In this document: positions 1 to 5,526 of the stretch, one piece after another
Layout of the letters: every line of letters starts with the position of its first letter
How positions within the stretch are numbered: the stretch's first letter is position 1
Assembly (NCBI GenBank): GCA_003449495.1
Contig: DMHJ01000122.1
Coordinates: 1-8,592, forward strand
Length of the DNA stretch: 8,592 bases
Direction of reading: 5' to 3'
Source: Clostridiales bacterium UBA8153
GTDB lineage: Bacteria > Bacillota > Sulfobacillia > UBA8153
Translations under genes and position numbers: made by a program
Notes under the pieces: model-generated
What the model was told of the DNA's origin: nothing
Databases searched by the model: none
The model's input: the letters and a program-made list of their open reading frames with translations, nothing else

Positions 1-743
1 CTCAGGCGTACCCGGGTGGCCGGGCCAAAGAATTGCCGTGCCCATTCCAGCAACACACCGCAGAGGTCACCCATGGTTGCGTCTGCGTCGACCACCAGGC
101 CCTCGATCTGGGTGAACACCGGAAGGTGGGTGGCGTCGGCCGGATCCCGCCGATACACCCGGCCGGGCGCGATCACCCGCAGGGGGATGCCGGGCGCTCG
201 TTCCCGCATGCTCCTGATCTGCACCGGAGAAGTATGGGTGCGCAACACCTGGTCGGGCCCGGCATAGAACGTGGCCTGCATGTCCCGGGCCGGATGCCAC
301 TGGGGGATGTTGAGGGCCACGAAATTGTAGGCATCGGTCTCTACCTCGGGACCCTCGGCGATGGAAAAACCCAGGCCGATGAAGATGTCTTCGATTTGCT
401 GCCGGGTCTGGGCCAACACGTGGGGAACCCCAGGCAGCAGCGGGTGGCCCGGAAGCGTAACGTCGATGCGCTCCCGTTCCCAACGGGCCTCATGCTGCCG
501 TTCCAGCACCTGCCGCAGCCTCTGGCCGATCAGTTCCTCCAACTCGGTCTTGGCGGCGTTGGCCACGCTTCCCGCCTGCGGGCGCTCCTGGGCCGGTAGT
601 GCGGCCAAACCGCGTAATGCCTGGGTGAGCTTACCCTTACGCCCCAAAAGCTCAACCCGCAACTTGTGGATGTCATCCGGCTCCTTCAGCTTGGCCAAGG
701 TCTCTTTTGCCTCGTCCAGTATGGCCTGAACCGTTTCGTACAT
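1..743 (-). CDS. pheS: Phenylalanyl-tRNA synthetase alpha subunit, 3' end outside window
   Basis: PheS is the catalytic subunit of the cytoplasmic alpha2beta2 enzyme that charges tRNA-Phe. About 247 codons are present and the gene runs off the left edge, so the C-terminal part of the catalytic domain is missing. Seen: the N-terminal tRNA-binding helical region with the LRVELLGRKGKLT block near residues 28-40, then the class II core with IDVTLPG, IEDIFIGLGF, the NIPQWHPARDMQATFY block, RTHTSPVQIRSM and APGRVYRRD...THLPVFTQIEGLV. These are diagnostic for bacterial PheS. Start: ATG at 743 is immediately preceded by an in-frame GTG at 746, and a TGA lies in frame two codons further upstream, so the start is one of these two. 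The AAGGGGG ribosome site at 754-760 suits both. The gene lies behind its own T-box leader and follows rlmP. pheT would be expected next, outside the window. Confidence 0.96.
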   Translation of the reverse strand, partial: MYETVQAILDEAKETLAKLKEPDDIHKLRVELLGRKGKLTQALRGLAALPAQERPQAGSVANAAKTELEELIGQRLRQVLERQHEARWERERIDVTLPGHPLLPGVPHVLAQTRQQIEDIFIGLGFSIAEGPEVETDAYNFVALNIPQWHPARDMQATFYAGPDQVLRTHTSPVQIRSMRERAPGIPLRVIAPGRVYRRDPADATHLPVFTQIEGLVVDADATMGDLCGVLLEWARQFFGPATRVRL

Positions 744-768
744 CACCCATCATCCCCCTTTAAATGCA

Positions 769-801
769 AACCGCCTTCGCCCGCCAAGGACGAAAGCCGT
801 T
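769..801 (-). terminator. Imperfect intrinsic terminator of the pheS T-box leader
   Basis: In the transcript the arm at 801-791 pairs with 779-769 (AACGGCUUUCG with CGAAGGCGGUU), about 10 of 11 positions including one G-U pair, with one G-G mismatch. The loop is 11 nt, followed by UGCAUUU. The 5' arm and loop contain the 3' half of the T-box antiterminator, so the two folds exclude each other, as expected for transcriptional T-box control. The stem is weaker and the U-tract poorer than in the thrS leader of the same window. Confidence 0.6.
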
Positions 802-848
802 CTTCCGTGGTACCACCTGGGTTGAGCGCCAGAGCGCCCCGCTCGTCG

Positions 849-868
849 AGTCATGAAGCCTCATGACT
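849..868 (-). other. Perfect 8-bp hairpin, stem III of the pheS T-box
   Basis: The palindrome AGUCAUGA-GGCU-UCAUGACU forms a perfect 8-bp stem with a 4-nt loop, between the specifier region and the T-box core. Position and shape match stem III of T-box leaders. Confidence 0.75.
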
Positions 869-1044
869 CCCCCGCATAACGGACGGCCCGGGCCAGCCTA
901 CTTCCGCCTTCAGCTGCCGGCTCCCGGGTGAACTTCCGGCCTCCGTTACGAGTGCCGCTCCCAGTCTCTGGCGGCACTTCCCTGCCCGTCCGGTGTGGCC
1001 GTACTCTCCCGTTCACAGCCTTTGCGCTATGCAGTTTGCCTCTT

Positions 1045-1116
1045 GGGGAGACGGCACCACCCGCTGCCCGGGAGGTCACCGTTACCCGTCGCCGCCGGCA
1101 GCCTGCCGTGCTCCCC
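1045..1116 (-). promoter_or_regulatory. Extra 5'-terminal stem upstream of the pheS T-box
   Basis: Just after the predicted transcription start, GGGGAG (1116-1111) and ACGGCA (1109-1104) pair with UGCCGU (1056-1051) and CUCCCC (1050-1045). This gives 12 base pairs interrupted by a single bulged C at 1110. Inside, GCUGCC (1102-1097) pairs with GGCAGC (1068-1063). The element precedes the recognisable stem I and is not part of the standard T-box architecture. It has no obvious U-tract behind it, so it is not a plain intrinsic terminator. A protective 5' stem or an added regulatory domain are possible; the function is unknown. Confidence 0.6.
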
Positions 1117-1126
1117 CGTCAATCCG

Positions 1127-1156
1127 ATCATAACCCACCCGCGAGACGGAGGTCAA
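1127..1156 (-). promoter_or_regulatory. Sigma-A-type promoter of pheS
   Basis: TTGACC at 1156-1151 and TATGAT at 1132-1127 are separated by 18 bases, each one mismatch from the housekeeping consensus. Initiation is expected near 1120, which places the 5' hairpin at the very start of the RNA. A second TTGACG at about 1123-1118 has no matching -10 hexamer. I found no convincing terminator between rlmP (ends 1223) and this promoter, so some read-through from the upstream operon is possible. Confidence 0.75.
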
Positions 1157-1222
1157 GGACCACAACCCAAAAGGCCGGCGACCGGGATGATGCGGCGGGA
1201 CCTCGACCGGGTATGCATGCCT

Positions 1223-2011
1223 CTAACCGCAGTCCGTGCCTGGGGAATGGCGTTGCCTTACCGCCTCGTAAAGCAGGATGGTGGCGGCCATGGCCACGTT
1301 CAGCGATTCAGCACCGCCCGGCATGGGAATGCGCACCAGAGCGTCGGCTCGTTCCCGCACCGGGGGGGTGACTCCCCGGGCCTCATTCCCCACCGCCAAC
1401 AGCACGCGCCCGGTCAGATCCAACTGGCCGGGCGAGCATCGACCGCGGGTATCCGCCACCACCAGCCGGTAGCCCAAGGCGCGTTGCCGCTCCAGCCCGC
1501 CGGCCAGCTCCTCCATCTCCAAGAGAGGGACGGCAAAAACCGAGCCCATGGCCGCCCGCAGAGTTTTGGGGCCGAACGGGTCCACGGTGCCCGGCCCCAG
1601 GTACACCGCGCCCACCGCAGCCGCGTGGGCACACCTGATGATGGTGCCCAGGTTACCCGGATCCTGCACGCCGTCGACCAGGAGCCTGAGGGTACGGGTG
1701 GCGTCTACCGGCCGCGTGAATGCCCCGGCCACCGCCACGATACCCTGGCAAGTATCCACATCGCTCAAGCCGGTCAGGGCGCTGTCCTCTACCTGCACCA
1801 GCTGCACCCGCCGCTCCGCCAGCTCGGACAGCAGCTGCGACCCTCCGGGACGCCGGAGGAGTTCCGGCGAGTAGAGCGCGGCAGCAACGGTAACCTCCTG
1901 CTCCAGAGCCTCCCGCACCAGGCGGACGCCCTCCAGGACCAGCTTCCCCTGGTGGCGCCGGTGCTTGCGCAGCTTCAGCCGGCGTACCTCTGCTAAAAGC
2001 TGCCGGCTCAT
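1223..2011 (-). CDS. rlmP: SpoU/TrmH-family rRNA 2'-O-ribose methyltransferase, RlmP/YsgA-like
   Basis: 262 residues, a full-length SPOUT enzyme transferring methyl from S-adenosylmethionine to a ribose 2'-OH. The N-terminal region (1 to about 95) carries the KLVLEGVRLVREAL segment of the RNA-binding domain. The trefoil-knot domain shows all three motifs: LVDGVQDPGNLGTIIRCA at about 111-128, LLAVGNEARGV at 204-214, and IPMPGGAESLNVAMAATILLYE at about 228-249. In Bacillus subtilis the ysgA product, encoded next to pheS, forms 2'-O-methylguanosine in the 23S rRNA A-loop. The shared position before pheS supports the same role here, but sequence alone cannot separate it from other SpoU paralogs (RlmB, TrmH). 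Start ATG at 2011 lies one codon after the ktrA stop, in the same frame, without a visible ribosome site, which suggests translational coupling. Confidence 0.88.
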   Translation of the reverse strand: MSRQLLAEVRRLKLRKHRRHQGKLVLEGVRLVREALEQEVTVAAALYSPELLRRPGGSQLLSELAERRVQLVQVEDSALTGLSDVDTCQGIVAVAGAFTRPVDATRTLRLLVDGVQDPGNLGTIIRCAHAAAVGAVYLGPGTVDPFGPKTLRAAMGSVFAVPLLEMEELAGGLERQRALGYRLVVADTRGRCSPGQLDLTGRVLLAVGNEARGVTPPVRERADALVRIPMPGGAESLNVAMAATILLYEAVRQRHSPGTDCG

Positions 2012-2014
2012 AGC

Positions 2015-2677
2015 TTATCTGGACTGCAGTTTGGACAAGAGCTTCTCAAGACCCTCGTTGCCCCCTGCCAAGACCAGCACATCGCCGGTCTCAATGCTGT
2101 CATCGGCCCGGGGCGCCATGTTCATGTGATTCCCCCGGCGAAAAGCGATGACGTTGGCATCGTAGCGGTTGCGCAGGTCCAGCTGCCTCAGGGTCTTCCC
2201 GGCCAGAAACTCGGTGACAGTAACTTCCATGACACTGTGGTCCGGTGATAGGTCGATGTAGTCGAGGAGGCTGGGGGATGTCAGGCAGTTGGCAATGCGT
2301 TTCCCCATGTCCCGCTCGGGCAGCACCACCCGGTCGGCGCCCACCAATTTCAGGGCCCGGGCATGCAGCTCCGTGGAGGCCTTGGCAATGATCTGCTTGA
2401 CCCCCAAGTCTTTGAGCATCACCGTAACCAGGAGGCTGGCGGAGACGTTACTGCCGATGGCCACCACCACGGCATCGCAGTTACGCACTCCCAGTTCCTT
2501 CACTGCGTGCTCATCGGTGGCATCGGCCTGCACGGCCTGGGTCAGGACCCCCGCCACCGCGACGACATTTTCCTGGAGCACGTCGATACCCATAACGCTG
2601 ACCCCAGATTGCTGCAGGGTCACCGCTACGCTGGCTCCAAACCGCCCCAGGCCTATGACGGCGACATCCTTGAGCAT
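2015..2677 (-). CDS. ktrA: Ktr potassium uptake regulatory subunit (RCK domains)
   Basis: 220 residues, the normal size of KtrA/KtrC. It is the cytoplasmic subunit that forms an octameric ring under the KtrB channel and gates it in response to ATP/ADP and possibly c-di-AMP. RCK_N (about 1-135) is a Rossmann fold with GLGRFG at 9-14 and an acidic residue at the end of strand 2 (D32 in MGIDVLQ), as in the nucleotide-binding members. RCK_C (about 140-220) begins near DHSVMEVTVTEFLAGKTL and ends with GDVLVLAGG. No transmembrane segment is seen. It starts 19 bases after the ktrB stop, with GGAGGGGAG at 2692-2684 as ribosome site, and is co-oriented with its channel subunit. KtrA versus KtrC is a naming choice that the sequence does not settle. 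Confidence 0.94.
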   Translation of the reverse strand: MLKDVAVIGLGRFGASVAVTLQQSGVSVMGIDVLQENVVAVAGVLTQAVQADATDEHAVKELGVRNCDAVVVAIGSNVSASLLVTVMLKDLGVKQIIAKASTELHARALKLVGADRVVLPERDMGKRIANCLTSPSLLDYIDLSPDHSVMEVTVTEFLAGKTLRQLDLRNRYDANVIAFRRGNHMNMAPRADDSIETGDVLVLAGGNEGLEKLLSKLQSR

Positions 2678-2696
2678 GGGTAGCTCCCCTCCGGTC

Positions 2697-4046
2697 TTAC
2701 CCTACCATGATCTTCTCCTCCGGCCGGCGGTAAGCGGCCGGAGAGCGGCTGCCGATGGCGATGGCCATGAACACGGTGAGCGGTCCCACCCGGCCGGCAA
2801 ACATGGTGAAGCTGAGCATCAGCCGTCCCGCGGTACTGAGCCCGGAGGTGATACCCAAGCTCAGGCCTACGGTGCCGAAAGCGGAAAAAGACTCGAACAA
2901 CACCGGAAGAAAGCCGAGCCCCTCGCTCGCCAACAGAAAGCCGGCGGTCACCGTAACCAGGGTCAAGCCCACCAGGAAGATGGCCAGGGATTTCTCCAGG
3001 ACTTCCCGGCTGAGCCGCGTGCGAAACATCTCGATGTCCTGCCGGCCCGCAATCAGCGTCCAGACACTCGCCAGCAGGCTCACAAAAGTAGTGGTCTTGA
3101 TACCGCCACCGGTGCCTCCGGGGGAGGCGCCCACAAACATCAGGACCATGATGAAAAGCAGCGTAACCGGACGCAGCTGGTAGGTGGGCAGGGTGTTGAA
3201 GCCGGCGGTGCGCGGGGTCACCGACTGGAATAAACCCGCCAGCAGTCTCCCCCGCAGGTCCAGGCGACCGAGGGTGGCGGGATTGCCGTACTCCAGCACT
3301 ACCACCAGTAAAGCGCCGGCCACCAGCAGCACCGTGGTAGTCGCCACCACCATGCGGGTATGCAGGGTAAGCCGGTGCTTCCGGTCACGCGCCCGCTGGT
3401 AAAGATCCATGAGCACCGGGAAACCCAGCCCCCCGGTGATAATCAGGGCGATGAATCCAAAGTTGATCCACGGATCGGATACGTACCGCATTAAGGAGTC
3501 GCCGAACAGGTCGAAGCCCGCGTTGTTGAATGCCGCCACCGTGTGAAACAGGGCGTAGTACCAGGCCTGCCCTACGGGCATGTGGCCGGCAAATCGCCAG
3601 GCCAGGTACATGGCGCCCAGAAGCTGCACCGCCGCGGTGGTGAAGACAACCAGGCGCAACAAGCGCACCAGCCCGGCCAAGCCATCCTTGCCGAAACTCT
3701 CCCGGATGACCAGCCGGTCCTTGAGTCCGATGCGGCGGCCGGTGAGCACGGCGAAAATGGCGGCGGTAGTCATGATGCCTAGGCCGCCCACCTGGATGAG
3801 CGCCAAGATCACCAGTTGCCCAAAGGCGGACCAGTGGGTGCCCGTGGGCACCACCGTCAGACCGGTGACGCACACCGCCGAAGTAGCGGTAAAAAGCGCA
3901 TCGACCCAGGAAGTATCCCGGCCGGGAGCCGTAGACCAGGGCAACAGCAGGAGCAATGTCCCTAAGCCGATCACGGCCAGAAAACTCATGGCCAGGACTT
4001 GCGCAGGATGCAGCCAGAATGCAGTCGGCTGAAAGCCGCTAGCCAA
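2697..4046 (-). CDS. ktrB: Ktr/Trk potassium channel subunit, UUG start
   Basis: 449 residues from the chosen start, the usual KtrB length. It is an integral membrane K+ (possibly Na+-linked) uptake protein built of four M1-P-M2 repeats. All four selectivity-filter loops are visible: TSAVCVTGLTVV (about 55-66), FNNAGF (173-178), TPRTAGFNTL (277-286) and FGTVGLSLG (about 390-398). The glycine/threonine-rich GASPGGTGGGIKTTTF (about 306-321) matches the intramembrane gating loop of the third repeat. Start: the reading frame stays open far upstream, through rplT, but the family begins just before LHPAQVLA. TTG at 4046 has GGGGA 7 bases upstream and gives ASGFQPTAFWLHPAQ. The next ATG (near 3990) would cut into the first helix. 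The gene starts only 17 bases after the rplT stop, so it looks co-transcribed with the ribosomal-protein genes. Confidence 0.93.
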   Translation of the reverse strand: MASGFQPTAFWLHPAQVLAMSFLAVIGLGTLLLLLPWSTAPGRDTSWVDALFTATSAVCVTGLTVVPTGTHWSAFGQLVILALIQVGGLGIMTTAAIFAVLTGRRIGLKDRLVIRESFGKDGLAGLVRLLRLVVFTTAAVQLLGAMYLAWRFAGHMPVGQAWYYALFHTVAAFNNAGFDLFGDSLMRYVSDPWINFGFIALIITGGLGFPVLMDLYQRARDRKHRLTLHTRMVVATTTVLLVAGALLVVVLEYGNPATLGRLDLRGRLLAGLFQSVTPRTAGFNTLPTYQLRPVTLLFIMVLMFVGASPGGTGGGIKTTTFVSLLASVWTLIAGRQDIEMFRTRLSREVLEKSLAIFLVGLTLVTVTAGFLLASEGLGFLPVLFESFSAFGTVGLSLGITSGLSTAGRLMLSFTMFAGRVGPLTVFMAIAIGSRSPAAYRRPEEKIMVG

Positions 4047-4063
4047 GACGCATTCCCCACATC

Positions 4064-4426
4064 CTAGACACTCTTCAGTGACTCCTTGGCCACCTGTACC
4101 AGGCGGTCGAAGGCCGGCGCATCGTGCACGGCCAAGTCGGCCAGGAGCTTGCGGTTGACTTCCACGCCCGCCTGCTTGAGACCCCTGACCAGCCGGCTGT
4201 ACGAGATGCCGTTCTGCCGCGCGGCGGCATTGATCCTGGTGATCCAAAGCCGCCTGAACTCGCCTTTACGCTTGCGACGGTCCCGGTATGCGTACCACAG
4301 GCCCTTCATAACCGTCTCATTGGCGACCTTGAACGTCTTGGATTTGCGACCCCAGTATCCCTTGGCCAGCTTCAGCACTTTCTTGTGCCTGCGACGGGCC
4401 GTCACACCTTTTTTCACTCTCGGCAC
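4064..4426 (-). CDS. rplT: Large-subunit ribosomal protein L20 (bL20)
   Basis: 120 residues, standard for bacterial L20. It binds 23S rRNA early in 50S assembly and, in Firmicutes, represses its own infC-rpmI-rplT operon by binding the leader. Seen: the long basic N-terminal helix ([22 protein letters not shown]), the [31 protein letters not shown] region, then [21 protein letters not shown] in the globular RNA-binding domain. The start is GTG at 4426 with GGGGAGG at 4442-4436 upstream. It follows rpmI after 28 bases. Confidence 0.98.
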   Translation of the reverse strand: MPRVKKGVTARRRHKKVLKLAKGYWGRKSKTFKVANETVMKGLWYAYRDRRKRKGEFRRLWITRINAAARQNGISYSRLVRGLKQAGVEVNRKLLADLAVHDAPAFDRLVQVAKESLKSV

Positions 4427-4454
4427 CGTAGATTACCTCCCCGCCGGCACGTCC

Positions 4455-4658
4455 TCACTTGAACGGAATGAGCAGACGCACTCGCTTGGCGTCTACCCGG
4501 TTGGCATCGGTGGATTGCCGCAGCCTGCGCCTGCGCTTGGCGGGCTTGACTTCGGCCTTATGGGTCTTACCGGCCCGCATTTTGCGCACCTTGCCGGACC
4601 CGCTGATCCAGAAGCGCTTGGCGGCTCCCCGGTGGGTCTTAAGTTTGGTCTTGGACAC
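4455..4658 (-). CDS. rpmI: Large-subunit ribosomal protein L35 (bL35)
   Basis: 67 residues, strongly basic, with the family signature KTHRGAAKRFWISGSGKVRK and the terminal DAKRVRLLIPF. It sits in the 50S subunit and belongs to the conserved infC-rpmI-rplT operon. The start is GTG at 4658 with an AAGGGAG ribosome site 8 bases upstream. The infC stop is 21 bases away. The N-terminus (MSKTKLKTHRG) is two residues longer than the common MPKMKTHRG form. Confidence 0.97.
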   Translation of the reverse strand: MSKTKLKTHRGAAKRFWISGSGKVRKMRAGKTHKAEVKPAKRRRRLRQSTDANRVDAKRVRLLIPFK

Positions 4659-4679
4659 GTCGCGAACTCCCTTCTCCCT

Positions 4680-5231
4680 CTACTCCTGCGGCTGCTGCGA
4701 CTGGGCCGGGGACGGTGCCGGCGCCTGCTTGGGGGTGAGGATCATAACCATGTTTCGCCCCTCTACTTTGGCCGGGCGTTCCACCACGCCCACTTGCTCC
4801 ACGGCCTTGGCCAGACGCACCAGCACATCGCGTCCTCGATCCGAGTGGACGATCTCTCGCCCTCGGAACATGATGGTAGCTTTAACCTTGTCCCCATCCT
4901 CCAGGAAGCGCAGGGTGCTACGGAGTTTGACATCGAAGTCGTGGTCCTCGATGTTGGGCCGCATCTTGACTTCCTTGATGGTAACGATTTTCTGGCGCTT
5001 ACGGGCTTCTCGGGCACGCTTGGATTGCTCGTACTTGAAGCGGCCATAGTCCATCAGGCGGCATACTGGAGGACGGGCCGTGGGCGCCACCTCCACCAGG
5101 TCCATTCCCCGGTCTGCGGCCACCCGTAGAGCTTCGCGGGCGGACATGATGCCCAGCTGTTCGCCGTCGGCCGCAACCAGACGCACCTCCCGGGCACGGA
5201 TGTCGTCGTTGATACGCAGGTCCCTGCTGAT
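4680..5231 (-). CDS. infC: Translation initiation factor IF3, AUC start
   Basis: 183 residues from the chosen start. IF3 binds the 30S subunit, prevents premature 50S joining and rejects wrong start codons. The N-domain shows LRINDDIRAREVRLV and MDLVEVAPTARPPVCRLMDYG. The linker is basic (RFKYEQSKRAREARKRQK). The C-domain shows IKEVKMRPNIEDHDFDVKLR, FLEDGDKVKATIMFRGREI and a final VEGRNMVMILTPK. Start: the family begins about 15 codons before the first GTG (5186) with an ISxDxRIN-like sequence, and the only suitable codon there is ATC at 5231-5229, preceded by AGGAGG at an ideal distance; an in-frame TGA lies two codons upstream. Rare AUU/AUC starts are typical of infC and allow IF3 to repress itself. 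About 16 residues rich in P, A, Q and S follow the conserved end. Confidence 0.95.
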   Translation of the reverse strand: MSRDLRINDDIRAREVRLVAADGEQLGIMSAREALRVAADRGMDLVEVAPTARPPVCRLMDYGRFKYEQSKRAREARKRQKIVTIKEVKMRPNIEDHDFDVKLRSTLRFLEDGDKVKATIMFRGREIVHSDRGRDVLVRLAKAVEQVGVVERPAKVEGRNMVMILTPKQAPAPSPAQSQQPQE

Positions 5232-5247
5232 CGCGTTTCACCTCCTT
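5229..5247 (-). promoter_or_regulatory. Ribosome binding site and AUC start of infC
   Basis: AAGGAGGUGA at about 5247-5238 is near-perfect to the 16S rRNA tail and lies 6-9 bases from the AUC at 5231-5229. Strong pairing with a poor start codon is the classical arrangement by which IF3, which discriminates against AUU/AUC, limits its own synthesis. Confidence 0.85.
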
Positions 5248-5254
5248 TCCCGCC

Positions 5255-5290
5255 AAATACAAGCACGCGCGGGTGTAGGCACCCGCGCGT
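5255..5290 (-). terminator. Intrinsic terminator/attenuator in the infC leader
   Basis: ACGCGCGGGUG (5290-5280) pairs perfectly over 11 bp with CACCCGCGCGU (5275-5265) around the loop CCUA. The tail is GCUUGUAUUU, so the U-tract is interrupted, but the stem is very stable. It ends 24 bases before the infC start and is the expected output of L20-dependent attenuation. Confidence 0.8.
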
Positions 5291-5393
5291 CATCGTAGAC
5301 AGTCTTCTGTCCCCTAGCCTAACCTTACCGCAACCTGAAGGCGCTGTAAGGTGAGAAGCGGATGCTCCTGCTTGCACCTTTTCACTTGTAGGT
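5291..5393 (-). ncRNA. L20-type autoregulatory leader of infC-rpmI-rplT
   Basis: Firmicutes infC operons carry an L20-binding leader that mimics the 23S rRNA site and controls a downstream terminator. Here AAGGUG (5380-5375) pairs with CACCUU (5353-5348), with AAGC/GCUU inside. A second hairpin pairs CCUUAC (5351-5346) with GUAAGG (5328-5323), with GCGCC-UUCA-GGUUGC inside, and GACAG-AAGA-CUGUC follows. The first two stems share CCUU, so they exclude each other, which fits a switch. The terminator lies directly downstream. Assignment to the L20 family rests on position and architecture, not on a covariance search. Confidence 0.7.
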
Positions 5394-5399
5394 CGCCCC

Positions 5400-5428
5400 A
5401 TTCTACCACGCTCTGGTGCCAGCGTCAA
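5400..5428 (-). promoter_or_regulatory. Sigma-A-type promoter of the infC operon
   Basis: TTGACG at 5428-5423 and TAGAAT at 5405-5400 are spaced by exactly 17 bases, each one mismatch from consensus. Transcription should begin near 5393, just before the leader hairpins. The operon can therefore be expressed independently of thrS. Confidence 0.85.
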
Positions 5429-5526
5429 TGCCAGCATACGCCCGCGCCCGGCGGCCTTCTGCGGCGGGCCGGACTACCGGCGGCGCGCGGAAGCCTACCG
5501 AAGGCGGTCATCCGGCCATCTCCTAC
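5429..5526 (-). other. Spacer between thrS and the infC promoter
   Basis: About 100 GC-rich bases with no recognised gene and no convincing intrinsic terminator after thrS. A 28-codon reading frame (5425-5511) has an AGGAGA-like site upstream but resembles nothing known and ends within the -35 box. Confidence 0.4.

Larger units (their letters stand above)
761..1120 (-). ncRNA. T-box leader (tRNA-Phe sensing) of pheS
   Basis: A T-box riboswitch reads the charging state of one tRNA and allows transcription when it is uncharged. Seen: the T-box core at 803-820, with the 7-nt bulge UGGUACC at 815-809. It is flanked by ACG (808-806) pairing with CGU (792-790) and CCAGG (820-816) pairing with CCUUGG (789-784). 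Stem I includes the GGGAGAGUA element near 1011-1003, an apical stem GUGCCGC/GCGGCAC, and the specifier segment GAAGUUCACC, where UUC at 932-930 is a phenylalanine codon, matching the downstream gene. An 8-bp hairpin at 849-868 is a good stem III. The first ~90 nt of the transcript form an extra hairpin not part of the standard T-box fold. Confidence 0.93.

Noticed and set aside
1130..1222. Possible terminator after rlmP (CCGG-TCG-CCGG followed by CCTTTT near 1185-1168)
   Set aside because: The stem is only 4 bp and the T-run is short and followed by G. This is not enough to call.
995..1996. Long plus-strand open frame opposite rlmP (333 codons), and similar ones at 2289-3233 and 4086-5129
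   Set aside because: They are antisense to well-conserved genes, have no family resemblance and low-complexity composition. They are expected by chance in GC-rich DNA.
4047..4247. N-terminal extension of the ktrB frame, including a cysteine-rich ECLGCGEC stretch resembling a metal site
   Set aside because: It overlaps rplT on the same strand in another frame. KtrB proteins start close to LHPAQVLA and a good UUG start with ribosome site exists at 4046.
5425..5511. 28-codon frame between thrS and infC with an AGGAGA-like site
   Set aside because: It is Arg/Pro/Ala-rich by GC bias, resembles nothing and ends inside the -35 box of the infC promoter. It does not look like a leader peptide with repeated regulatory codons.
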